Assembly (NCBI RefSeq): GCF_028748185.1
Contig: NZ_CP118164.1
Location: 6,891,729 to 6,955,728 of the forward strand
DNA: 64,000 bases
DNA from: Bremerella sp. P1
GTDB lineage: Bacteria > Planctomycetota > Planctomycetia > Pirellulales > Pirellulaceae
Reading direction: 5' to 3'
Of the stretch, positions 16,726 through 24,872 are shown piece after piece. Within the stretch, counting starts at the first letter, position 1, and every line of letters begins with the position of its first letter. The notes beneath the pieces are model-generated. The model was not told the DNA's origin and did not search any database. It was given only the letters and a program-made list of their open reading frames with translations. Made by a program: the position numbers and the translations under genes.

Positions 16726-17697
16726 TTAAGGGACGGGCGAAGCAGAAGCAGGTTCAGGCGACTGGCCTTCTGCCAAGGTCTTCGCTCCCGGAAGCATCAC
16801 AACAAATACCGTGCCGGTGCCTTTCGGCGGATCTTTGACCCGCACTTCTCCCTTCATGCGGCGGACGAGGGTACGCACCAGGTACAGTCCCAGCCCGGTC
16901 CCCGGCTTCTCACGCTGAAGTTCCAAGCCAAGTCGCACGAAGCGACCGAAAATCTTCCGGCGCTGCGAGAAGGGAATCCCAGGCCCGTTGTCGGTCACTT
17001 CGATAACCGCTTCGTCGTTGTACTTTACGCGTAGTTGTACTTTTACTTCGGGATCTTTACCCGAATATTTTACGGCATTATCGATTAAGTTTCGGAAGAT
17101 GATCTCAATATCGCCATGCAAACCGCGAACGGTGCACGGGACCGACTTCACCTTGATGGTATCCGGCGGCAAGCGATACAAAAGGGCCACCGACTGGGCA
17201 CAGCCGGCCAGGACCTTATCGAGCCGGACATCGCCTTCTTCGGCGTCTTCCCGTCGCCGGTCGAGCCGGCCCGCTTCTAACAGGTGATTGATCAGGTGGT
17301 CGAGTCGCTCGATGTCTTCCAGCATCGTCTCGTAGAACAAACCCACTTTTTCGGGCGGTATCGAACGGCGGTTGAGCGTTTGCAGGTACAGCTTGAGCGA
17401 AGCGATCGGGCTTTTCAGCTCGTGCGTGACGCTATCGATGAAGTTGGCCTGGCGTTGGCTTAGATTGATCGCCTTGATTGACAGGACCATGTAGAAGATC
17501 ACGCCTGCCAGAATCACGGCGAGAAAGGTCGCCCCGATCGGCAGCACGGTGTAGTACAGCGGCGCAGCCTGTTCGTTCTCGGTCGCTCCCCAGACCGTGA
17601 GCAGCACCCAGCCCACGATCAGTGCGATCAACAGCACGATCATGATCACGGCGATCGTAATCGGTAAACTCAGGTTGCGACGACTGGACATAGGCAC
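16726..17697 (-). CDS. Membrane sensor histidine kinase
   Basis: 323 residues with two transmembrane helices (about 13-37 and 50-73) and almost no periplasmic domain, so sensing is probably within or at the membrane. The dimerisation/H-box is VTHELKSPI with H92. The ATPase domain has the N box NLIDNAVKYS, G1 DNGPGIP, an F box KIFGRFVR and G2 GTGLGLYL. No HAMP domain is evident. The C-terminal tail is Pro/Ser/Glu-rich. The gene precedes its response regulator by 41 nt and follows the GH62-like gene by 83 nt on the same strand, which suggests a three-gene transcript. Confidence 0.94.
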   Translation of the reverse strand: MPMSSRRNLSLPITIAVIMIVLLIALIVGWVLLTVWGATENEQAAPLYYTVLPIGATFLAVILAGVIFYMVLSIKAINLSQRQANFIDSVTHELKSPIASLKLYLQTLNRRSIPPEKVGLFYETMLEDIERLDHLINHLLEAGRLDRRREDAEEGDVRLDKVLAGCAQSVALLYRLPPDTIKVKSVPCTVRGLHGDIEIIFRNLIDNAVKYSGKDPEVKVQLRVKYNDEAVIEVTDNGPGIPFSQRRKIFGRFVRLGLELQREKPGTGLGLYLVRTLVRRMKGEVRVKDPPKGTGTVFVVMLPGAKTLAEGQSPEPASASPVP

Positions 17698-17780
17698 TAA
17701 CGGAAGCTCAGGCAGAAAATCAACGTGCCGCTATTATAGCGTGAAGCGGCTGCAATCCGAGGTCATCGCGTTTGGGCCGT

Positions 17781-18788
17781 TTACTCGGGCTTGGGCGTAA
17801 GCATACCGATTCGCCAAGAGAACCTTCCGTACCCGATGCCCCGCTTGTCTTCGTCCCACATGCCTTGAAAGATGAACCGCATGTCAGCCGGGTCGATCGT
17901 CAGTGTTTGGTCGTGGCCTGCCCGGATAAGTTCGCCGTGACTGACGTTGTCGGTCCACGCCTGGACGCCGTCGGCAGGTTCGATGTTCGAGAAAGCCGCG
18001 AACGGATTTTTCGCCGTAGCGGCAATCGGCGTCCACTTCCCGTCGAGACGATCGGCCACGTAGGCTTTGAAGTAGCGTCTGCCGTTTTCTTCGATAAGGG
18101 TCAAGTATTTGTCCTGCCCTTGAACCCGGTACGTGTGGCTGGCTTCAAAGATCTTATCTTCCAGGGCAAGCTCGCAGTTATCAAAGCCGCGGGGGAACTG
18201 CTCGATCGGTGTCGAGAGCCGCCACATCTTTCCGTTGAGGGTGGTGTAGAAGAGATACGCCCGGTCGTCGTCGCAAATGATCCAGTAGTCGAGGCCTCCT
18301 TGCGACCGCGGATCATCCGGACCCCCATCCAATATCGGAGCGGCCTGGGTCCAGCTGCTGGGATCGCTGATGTCTTCGGTGGTCGAATAGGCAACCCACA
18401 TCTTCTTCTGACCTGGCATGCCCACCTGGTAGACCAGGTACCACTTTTTGTGCGGCGTGAAGTAGAAGACCTGCGGAGCACAGTAGTAGGCACTCTCGCT
18501 GACCGGCAGAATGGTCCGCGCGGCCTTGTCGGCGTCCTTCCAGTCGGCGAACGAGCAGTACTCGATCACCGAACGATCCGGCAGCTTGGCCGTCATGAAG
18601 ACGTGCCACTTCCCTTCGAAATAGACAACCGTCGGATCTTTCTGAGCGTGACTCGGGTCCTTGTCGCGAACTTCCGGGGTGATCAACGGAGCGCTATACG
18701 TCCAGCGTTTGGGAAGCTGGAGTCCGTCTTGCGCCTGCACCACGGCACATGCCGAGAGAAGCAAAGTCAGTGTGAGGAGACGGTTCAT
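17781..18788 (-). CDS. Secreted GH62-like alpha-L-arabinofuranosidase
   Basis: 335 residues from the ATG at 18788, giving a signal peptide ending VVQAQ (about residue 20); a GTG at 18803 is also in frame. The five-bladed beta-propeller pattern of GH43/GH62 enzymes is visible: KDPTVVYFEGKWHVFMT with the catalytic-type Asp, YYCAPQVFYFTPHKKWYLVYQ, a central DPRSQGGLDYWIICDDD region, and LEDKIFEASHTYRV with the probable catalytic Glu. GH62 enzymes remove L-arabinofuranosyl side chains from arabinoxylan. It would act outside the cytoplasm and fits a lifestyle on plant or algal polysaccharide, along with the esterase at 7.3 kb. Confidence 0.87.
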   Translation of the reverse strand: MNRLLTLTLLLSACAVVQAQDGLQLPKRWTYSAPLITPEVRDKDPSHAQKDPTVVYFEGKWHVFMTAKLPDRSVIEYCSFADWKDADKAARTILPVSESAYYCAPQVFYFTPHKKWYLVYQVGMPGQKKMWVAYSTTEDISDPSSWTQAAPILDGGPDDPRSQGGLDYWIICDDDRAYLFYTTLNGKMWRLSTPIEQFPRGFDNCELALEDKIFEASHTYRVQGQDKYLTLIEENGRRYFKAYVADRLDGKWTPIAATAKNPFAAFSNIEPADGVQAWTDNVSHGELIRAGHDQTLTIDPADMRFIFQGMWDEDKRGIGYGRFSWRIGMLTPKPE

Positions 18789-18875
18789 GAAATATCTCGG
18801 CACAAAAGGGGAAGGGGATCGCCCTCCACATTATCATAGACCCAACTCCAAAACGATATTCAGAAAGCTCTTTTC

Positions 18876-19445
18876 ATGCGTCTGTTCTCGATCGTCCTGT
18901 TTTGCCTCTGCTGGCTTGGGGTCTGCTGGCTGGGCATGATGACCGTGCACGAGACAGGGCACATTCTAGCCGCGGTTGCCAGCGGCGGAACCATTACGCA
19001 GGTTGTTATCAGCCCGGTGGCCATCTCGCGGACAGACGTCTCACCGAACCGTTGGCCGGCGCTGGTCGTCTGGCTAGGACCGCTGTTTGGTGCGATCTTT
19101 CCGCTGGTTGTCTGGAGCCTGATTCCACGTAATTGGGTTTGGCCACGCGGCCTTTTGCAGTTCTTCGCCGGGTTCTGCCTGATTGCCAACGGGGCTTATC
19201 TGGGCATCGGCTCTTTCGAGCAGGTGGGCGACTGCAAGGAGATCCTTCGCACCGGATCACCCATTTGGACGATGTGGCTGTTCGGTGTCGTTACGATTCC
19301 CTGCGGCTTTTGGATGTGGCACCGATTGGGATCTCCGCCGGATCTGTTCAAAGACGACTCGCCCGTGAACTCCCAGGCTGCCTGGCTATCGGCATTTGCC
19401 TTAGCGATGATCGCAGGCACCGCTTGGTTCGTGTCACCCAGCTAG
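18876..19445 (+). CDS. Small membrane protein with HExxH motif (M50-like)
   Basis: 189 residues, strongly hydrophobic with about five transmembrane helices. The first or second helix carries HETGH at residues 25-29, the zinc motif of intramembrane M50 (site-2) proteases; GGTITQVVISP follows. A second conserved motif expected for S2P (xDG) is not obvious, so it may be a divergent member or a non-proteolytic relative. There is no PDZ domain. It is divergent from the GH62-like gene (87 nt between starts). Peptidase activity is inferred from the motif only. Confidence 0.72.
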   Translation: MRLFSIVLFCLCWLGVCWLGMMTVHETGHILAAVASGGTITQVVISPVAISRTDVSPNRWPALVVWLGPLFGAIFPLVVWSLIPRNWVWPRGLLQFFAGFCLIANGAYLGIGSFEQVGDCKEILRTGSPIWTMWLFGVVTIPCGFWMWHRLGSPPDLFKDDSPVNSQAAWLSAFALAMIAGTAWFVSPS

Positions 19446-19452
19446 TACCGAG

Positions 19453-19851
19453 CTAAATCGCCACCAACAGATGCCAGGCCACGCCTTCTTCCGCTGCTTT
19501 GCAGAGGACCTTGTTCCACAGATCAAGTTCGCCGAGCACCTCTTTGGTGTTGGGAATCGCCGCCGGATGCGACTGCAAGTGGTCTCGTAGTGCCGTGACC
19601 GTTTGCAGACCTTGCATTGGCGCAAACCAGGTTTCTCTCTCGAGTTTCACATCGGACAGATCGAGGCCATTGATCCCAGCCAACGCATCGGTCACCTCCG
19701 GGGACTGACTCTTGAAGTCTGTCAGCGAGACAACCCCCAACTTGCGCGCAAGTCGGCTGAGAAAGATCTCTGCCTTCGCGATTTCCTTTCCCGGAACATC
19801 GTCCGGGACTTCCGATACTTTCCGATGCAAAACGATAAAGAATTCGGGCAT
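19453..19851 (-). CDS. Conserved hypothetical cytoplasmic protein
   Basis: 132 residues, no signal peptide or membrane segment. The first strand-like segment MPEFFIVLHRKV and the following helices have normal amphipathic coding character, and the frame is free of frameshifts. A helical end (LWNKVLCKAAEEGVAWHLLVAI) closes the protein. I do not recognise the family. It is convergent with the M50-like gene (7 nt between stops) and lies 34 nt upstream, in transcription terms, of nothing else on its strand; the ceramidase-like gene precedes it and may be co-transcribed. Confidence 0.68.
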   Translation of the reverse strand: MPEFFIVLHRKVSEVPDDVPGKEIAKAEIFLSRLARKLGVVSLTDFKSQSPEVTDALAGINGLDLSDVKLERETWFAPMQGLQTVTALRDHLQSHPAAIPNTKEVLGELDLWNKVLCKAAEEGVAWHLLVAI

Positions 19852-19884
19852 AGCGAGAATGCCTCTTTCGATCGCCTTGAAGAA

Positions 19885-21336
19885 TTACTTTGCCTGTTCC
19901 TGAAGAGAATTAGACAGGCTCATTAAACTTTCGACAATCTTTGTGCTCGCTTTTTCTTCCACGAAGTTGGTGCCCAGCCAGGTTTCGTACCCGCCGAGGC
20001 GATGCTGCTCAGGCGTCGGCAAGTAGCCGAACGAACCATTGGCCAACTCGATCGTGAACGCTTCCATAAACGGACTGCGATCTTTGATCTCTAGGCCGGT
20101 TTCGGCGAATGTTTCGAACGGAATCGCCGTTATTCCCAGGTCGCCGATCTTGAGAACCTGCATCGGAATCTCCACCACATCTGGGGCATCTTTCAAGCGT
20201 TCAATGCGATCGGCATAGATCTGTTCGCGGCGATGCCCGGAAGAATCGTCCTTCGAGCGAGCTTCGATTTCTTCGAAGTGTTTGCGCATTTCCGGCGTCG
20301 GCTTGCGAGCTTTCAAAGGAAGCTTCGTTGCGGCGGCCGCCAAAGGAACCCACTCTTGAAACTCGATCTGGGCGTGTGCTTCGGCGACTTTGCTGGCCAC
20401 CTTTTCAGCAACTTCCTGCATCTTCTCGTACGAGGCGTAACGCTTGGGACTCTTCTGCGTGAAATCGATGTTGTTCACGTCGCCACTAGTCCCGTTAGAA
20501 AGAATGCCCACAAACGCCGGCTGCTGATCGGCGGCCCCCAGCTTGTCTTCGATGTATTTGGCGAAGTAACCGAAGTAGTCGCCTGAAACGTCTCCACTGC
20601 GAACGCCACCGACGTAGTGCAGTGAATAGTTCGCCAAGAGCGAGATCGGTCGCCCGTCTTTACTCTTCACGGAGATGAAGCAGATTTCAGGATCGACCGG
20701 GCCGGCCTGACGGTCGAGCGCACTGCTGCCTCGCGGTGGATTCATCCGCACGCGATCGACACCACCAAACGGATTGGTCAGTTGCGCCGCATCGGTCATG
20801 AACCAGCGGCGATTGAAGACTTCGCTTGGCTCTTCGGTTCTTCCCCAGCCAATCTGGGCTGGCTCCAATTGGTTAACGGCCCGCTGTACGCCGTCGGCGA
20901 TCCGCTGGGTAAGAAAGGTTTGATATCCGGTCAGTTCGCTCTGCTTGATCAGCTTCGACTTCCCGCGTGCGGTGGTCGCCGAGTGCGTGTGCGTGGCGGC
21001 CATCAACTGATTCGCGGCGGGAATTCCCGTTGCCTCTTCTACCAGTTGCTTGGCACCGTCAAACACTTCTTCCGGAATGCCGACGTTGTCGCACAGGACG
21101 ATCGCCAGACGCGTGCTACCATCGTCCAGAACCAGGCAGCGCGCGTAGAGTTCGTCGTGAATGTGCCGAGCTGGGATCGGTTGCCAGCCCCCCACAATCA
21201 GCTCACCCAGCGGCGGTGTGATATTGCTGGTCGCCGCCCCAGCAAGGAGCTGCTTTTCCGCGGCCGACGCGGAAGAAACCAAAGCAATCAAGCCTAAGAT
21301 CAAGCAAAACGGGAGTGACATGAGAGAACGAAGCAT
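19885..21336 (-). CDS. Secreted neutral/alkaline ceramidase-like protein
   Basis: 483 residues from the ATG at 21336; ATGs at 21369 and 21348 also exist. The signal peptide ends SSASAAEKQ (about residue 26). The start of the mature protein, LLAGAATSNITPPLGELI, and the metal-binding segment MAATHTHSAT are hallmarks of the neutral/alkaline non-lysosomal ceramidase N-terminal domain. The region SGDVSGDYFGYFAKYIE corresponds to the family's catalytic serine area. Many planctomycete members of this family act on unknown amide lipids, so ceramide hydrolysis is only a working name. The C-terminal domain of true ceramidases is missing. Probably periplasmic or secreted. Confidence 0.85.
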   Translation of the reverse strand: MLRSLMSLPFCLILGLIALVSSASAAEKQLLAGAATSNITPPLGELIVGGWQPIPARHIHDELYARCLVLDDGSTRLAIVLCDNVGIPEEVFDGAKQLVEEATGIPAANQLMAATHTHSATTARGKSKLIKQSELTGYQTFLTQRIADGVQRAVNQLEPAQIGWGRTEEPSEVFNRRWFMTDAAQLTNPFGGVDRVRMNPPRGSSALDRQAGPVDPEICFISVKSKDGRPISLLANYSLHYVGGVRSGDVSGDYFGYFAKYIEDKLGAADQQPAFVGILSNGTSGDVNNIDFTQKSPKRYASYEKMQEVAEKVASKVAEAHAQIEFQEWVPLAAAATKLPLKARKPTPEMRKHFEEIEARSKDDSSGHRREQIYADRIERLKDAPDVVEIPMQVLKIGDLGITAIPFETFAETGLEIKDRSPFMEAFTIELANGSFGYLPTPEQHRLGGYETWLGTNFVEEKASTKIVESLMSLSNSLQEQAK

Positions 21337-21532
21337 GGCGATTTCCATTTCCTGGCTTAAGGCGGGCATACAAAAGGCGGGTTCTCACAATGTACCAAGG
21401 TAGATCGTGACATCAAATTGATTTACGCTCGATTCGAGAAAACCGATTGCAGGATGTCCCCTCCTGCATGAAAATACGTTTTCGCGCAAGCACTGCCGTT
21501 TCTCCGAACTTCCCGCCTGGCTGAGACCAACT

Positions 21533-22708
21533 ATGCCACGTCCTACCTCCGCTTCCCCTTCCATGACTCGCCGTGCGTTTAACAGCGGTCTCGCATCGTT
21601 GCCGTTTTTGGGCATGGCCTCGTCGCTATCGGCCGAAGAAGCCACACGGCCGCTTCACTTGCCAGCGGATCCATCTCGTGGAATTCGCGAAGGGTGGACG
21701 ATCGCCGTTTTTCCCGACACCCAGAACTATGCCAAGTACGGCAAGAACCAAAAGAACTTCGAGCGCATGTGTCAGTGGGTGCTCGAGCATCTCGATGCCT
21801 GGCGAATCGGCCTGGTCATGCACGAAGGCGACTTTGTCGAGCAAAACAACATCGCCGAAGGAGGTGGTCGCGGCTGGGGCGATCAGCATTCGGAGTCTCA
21901 GTGGCATAGCGCCAAACGCGCCCTGGCTCGTCTCGAAGGGCACGTGCCCATGATCTTCGCGACCGGCAATCACGACTACGGCATCCGCAATGCCGAAACG
22001 CGCGAGACCCAGTTCAATGATTACTTTGGCATGACCGACAACAAGCTCGTTTTCGATGGGCAGGGGGGCGGTATCCTGATCGAGGCCGGCAAGAACGCCG
22101 CCGGCGAACAAACGCTGGAAAATGCCGCCTACGAGGTTCGCCTGCCAGATGGGCGGAAGTTATTGATCGTTTCGCTGGAATGGGGACCGCGCCGCGAAGC
22201 GGTTGCCTGGGCGAAGCAGTTGGTCCAGCAAGATCGCTTTCAGCAACATACCGGTATGCTGCTGGTGCATGACTTCATCACGCCTGAGTCGAAACGGGAC
22301 GGACAAGACGGCAACCGCAAGCGAAGTGGCAACCCACACACTTACCCCACTGGCAAGGCCGGCAACACGCACGACGGCGAAGACCTCTGGCAGGCACTGG
22401 TGCGTGATGCCCCGCAGTTTCAACTGGTGCTTAACGGACACGAAATGGGAAGTCACGTCGGTCGCCGCACCGATCCGAATTCAAGCGGCACGCCTGTTCA
22501 TCAGATGCTCTTCAACGCCCAAGGCATGGGAGGTGGATCCGCTGAGAAAGGGAACGGCGGCGATGGCTGGATGCGGCTGCTTACGTTTGAGCCTGATGGC
22601 GTCACGCTGACGGTTCGGACGTTCTCGCCATTGAAACTGGATGACGGCAAATCCCCTTGGTGGGACCATCCCTCGTGGTGCTTCTCCTTGCCAATTCAGC
22701 CAGTCTGA
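21533..22708 (+). CDS. Exported metallophosphoesterase (Tat-type signal)
   Basis: 391 residues. The N-terminus has a twin-Arg motif TRRAFNSGLASLPFLG, so export through Tat is likely; an internal ATG at 21563 would shorten it by ten residues and keep that motif. Metal ligands follow the calcineurin-like pattern: FPDTQNY near residue 61, HEGDFVEQN near 98, ATGNHDYG near 145, LLVHDF near 245, and NGHEMGSH near 303. Substrate unknown; members include phosphodiesterases and phosphatases. No adjacent partner gene. The cytosolic TatA genes at 45 kb show the export pathway exists. Confidence 0.9.
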   Translation: MPRPTSASPSMTRRAFNSGLASLPFLGMASSLSAEEATRPLHLPADPSRGIREGWTIAVFPDTQNYAKYGKNQKNFERMCQWVLEHLDAWRIGLVMHEGDFVEQNNIAEGGGRGWGDQHSESQWHSAKRALARLEGHVPMIFATGNHDYGIRNAETRETQFNDYFGMTDNKLVFDGQGGGILIEAGKNAAGEQTLENAAYEVRLPDGRKLLIVSLEWGPRREAVAWAKQLVQQDRFQQHTGMLLVHDFITPESKRDGQDGNRKRSGNPHTYPTGKAGNTHDGEDLWQALVRDAPQFQLVLNGHEMGSHVGRRTDPNSSGTPVHQMLFNAQGMGGGSAEKGNGGDGWMRLLTFEPDGVTLTVRTFSPLKLDDGKSPWWDHPSWCFSLPIQPV

Positions 22709-22846
22709 TCTTCTTGGTTCCTTTCACTCCAACTTCGATCCACCCAGATTTGTGGAACGAGACTTGCGATCTAAGGCTGCGAGCCAGCACGCCAGTCGCG
22801 TGATGCGCGTGAATTAGCAAGCAAGTTCCCCTAGGAGTGAACTCTA

Positions 22847-24796
22847 ATGAACCAGGTTTTTAGAACCCATATACTGGTCCCACTAATTGCCGTAGCAATA
22901 ACAATTCCTTCGGTATTATTGGGACAACAGCCACCACCGCCGCGTCCATCGGCACCTGCCAATGCGTCGAGTGGTCAAAACTTTATCGCCTTGAGCCGTG
23001 GCCCCGTCCACGAAGCGTTCGCACAGCCGACGCGTACCAGTCGCAGCGCGGCCATCGTGGTTGATCAGCAACCACCGGCACCGATCGACGAACTGCCACC
23101 CCGCGAAGTTCCTCAAACCGACGACATCCAATGGATCCCCGGTTATTGGGGTTGGGATCCGGCCGATTATGAGTTCGTGTGGGTCAGTGGTGTTTGGCGT
23201 CGTCCTCCGGAAGGAATGACGTGGCTACCAGGCGATTGGGTTTCGCATGATGGCGGCTATGCCTGGATCAGCGGTGCCTGGGTGGAAGAAGGCAATCTGA
23301 CCTTGGTCACCAAGACTCCGCCGGAAGTTCGTGAAGAAGACCCAGGCCAGGCCCCATCGGCCAATCACTTCTGGGTGCCAGGACATTGGGTGTATCAAGC
23401 TAATGATTATCGCTGGGAACCTGGCTTCTGGGCGGAAGGTCGCCGAAACGAAGTCTGGATTCCGCAGCGTTATGTTTGGATGCCACGCGGTTATCTGCTT
23501 GTCAGTGGCTATTGGGATTACCCACTGGAACAACGCGGAATCCTGTTCAGCCCGGTGCGTATCGAGGCTGCCCAGCAGCAGGTTCGTTATACGCCCAGCG
23601 TGGTCGTTTCCGTTCAAACGCTGCCAACGCATCTGTTCGTTTATCAAGACTACGGCCACTACCACTTCGGCAACTACTACGACGTTCGTCCGAAACGTGG
23701 TCGTTTGACGGCCTGGGTCGGCCTTCAGCGTAGCTACTACGATCCGCTGTTCGTGTTCTATTCGACCGTCTACCGCGACCGCTTCGATTACTACCGAACG
23801 CGTCACGATTACTTCATTCAAAATGCGAATGCCCGTCCGGCTGTCGTGTGGAATGATTACAGAAACAGGACGTCCACTGGCGACATTCGTCCGCTGTTGG
23901 CCGCTTCGGTAACGCAGTTGGTCAACGACGTCGACACGAACGTCAAGCTGCAGTTCCGCGAAGACAACTCGCGATGGCAGCAGTATAGCGACCAGCGTTC
24001 GCGTTATCAGGAAATTGAGAAGCAGCGGCGTGAATCGTTTAAGGGTGATCGCCGTCAAGCATCGGCATCCGGAAATGCCTCGGCTCAAAGCAGTACGAGT
24101 ATGAACTTCGGGCCACTGAGCGTGAATGTCGACCCGGAAAATCAACCTGAACCCAAGCAGGACAAGCGTCCTCAGCCGGAAAGCGGGGAGCAACCCAAGC
24201 GTCGTGGCAACGACAACCCAATGGGACCGAAGCCGCGAAATCCGGAACAACCCAACGTAACCGACCCGGCCAGCCCAGGTGCGGACATGCCGAAACCGGA
24301 TCGTCCCAAGCCTGAGTCTCCCAAGCCTGAGTCTCCCAAGCCTGAGTCTCCCAAGCCTGAGTCTCCCAAGCCTGAGTCTCCCAAGCCTGAGTCTCCCAAG
24401 CCTGAGTCTCCCAAGCCTGAGTCTCCCAAGCCAGAGTCTCCAAAACCTGAGTCTCCAAAACCTGAGTCTCCAAAACCTGAGTCTCCAAAACCTGAGTCTC
24501 CAAAACCTGAGTCTCCAAAACCTGAGTCTCCAAAACCTGAGTCTCCAAAACCTGAGTCTCCAAAACCTGAGTCTCCAAAACCTGAAGCTCCAAAACCTGA
24601 AGCTCCAAAACCTGAAGCTCCTAAGCCCGAGACGCCCAAGCCCAAGGCTCCGAAGAGTCCTCAACCACCATCGAATCCTGGATTGGGTGATCCAGGACCG
24701 AACAATCCTCCTCGTGGGGAAGCTGGTGGTCGCGGCAACTCAGGCGAACGTCCTGGACGCGGCAATGGCAACCGGGGCAAATCGGGTCGTGGCTAA
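22847..24796 (+). CDS. Secreted WxxGxW-repeat protein with long PKPES tail
   Basis: 649 residues; aggag lies at the right spacing before the ATG. After a signal peptide (about 1-27) come seven or more WxxGxW-type repeats: WIPGYW near 96, WVSGVW near 112, WLPGDW near 126, WISGAW near 140, WVPGHW near 176, WEPGFW near 190 and LVSGYW near 218. A Tyr/Arg-rich region follows (about 230-390), then a disordered Pro/Lys/Glu region and a 22-unit pentapeptide array (487-596), ending Gly/Arg-rich. WxxGxW repeats occur in envelope proteins of this phylum; function unknown. The tail may be a cell-wall-spanning stalk. A strong terminator follows. Confidence 0.85.
   Translation: MNQVFRTHILVPLIAVAITIPSVLLGQQPPPPRPSAPANASSGQNFIALSRGPVHEAFAQPTRTSRSAAIVVDQQPPAPIDELPPREVPQTDDIQWIPGYWGWDPADYEFVWVSGVWRRPPEGMTWLPGDWVSHDGGYAWISGAWVEEGNLTLVTKTPPEVREEDPGQAPSANHFWVPGHWVYQANDYRWEPGFWAEGRRNEVWIPQRYVWMPRGYLLVSGYWDYPLEQRGILFSPVRIEAAQQQVRYTPSVVVSVQTLPTHLFVYQDYGHYHFGNYYDVRPKRGRLTAWVGLQRSYYDPLFVFYSTVYRDRFDYYRTRHDYFIQNANARPAVVWNDYRNRTSTGDIRPLLAASVTQLVNDVDTNVKLQFREDNSRWQQYSDQRSRYQEIEKQRRESFKGDRRQASASGNASAQSSTSMNFGPLSVNVDPENQPEPKQDKRPQPESGEQPKRRGNDNPMGPKPRNPEQPNVTDPASPGADMPKPDRPKPESPKPESPKPESPKPESPKPESPKPESPKPESPKPESPKPESPKPESPKPESPKPESPKPESPKPESPKPESPKPESPKPESPKPESPKPEAPKPEAPKPEAPKPETPKPKAPKSPQPPSNPGLGDPGPNNPPRGEAGGRGNSGERPGRGNGNRGKSGRG
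24305..24634 (+). repeat. 15-bp in-frame tandem array encoding PKPE(S/A/T)
   Basis: Twenty-two tandem 15-bp units inside the WxxGxW-repeat gene. The first eight are cccaagcctgagtct, one hybrid unit follows (cccaagccagagtct, 24425-24439), then nine are ccaaaacctgagtct, three end in gaagct (PKPEA), and one encodes PKPET. The block structure shows two separate rounds of expansion. Confidence 0.97.
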
Positions 24797-24826
24797 ATGC
24801 CAAATCAACCTTCCCGCTAAACGCAA

Positions 24827-24858
24827 AAGGCCTGTCTACGGACAGGCCTTTCCTTTTT
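24827..24858 (+). terminator. Strong Rho-independent terminator
   Basis: Perfect 10-bp stem aaggcctgtc / gacaggcctt closed by a tacg tetraloop (UNCG class, extra stable), followed by tcctttttct. It serves the WxxGxW gene and separates it from the convergent LRR gene. Confidence 0.92.
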
Positions 24859-24872
24859 CTTGCTCCGCACGA

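Noticed and set aside
24305..24634. Short direct repeats as a possible CRISPR array
   Set aside because: Units are 15 bp, contiguous without spacers, in frame and coding for PKPES; no cas genes in the window.
23225..24664. Long minus-strand frames opposite the WxxGxW gene, one rich in RLRFW, another in SGFGD repeats
   Set aside because: Repeats are the complement of the 15-bp array; no start signal and no recognisable domain.
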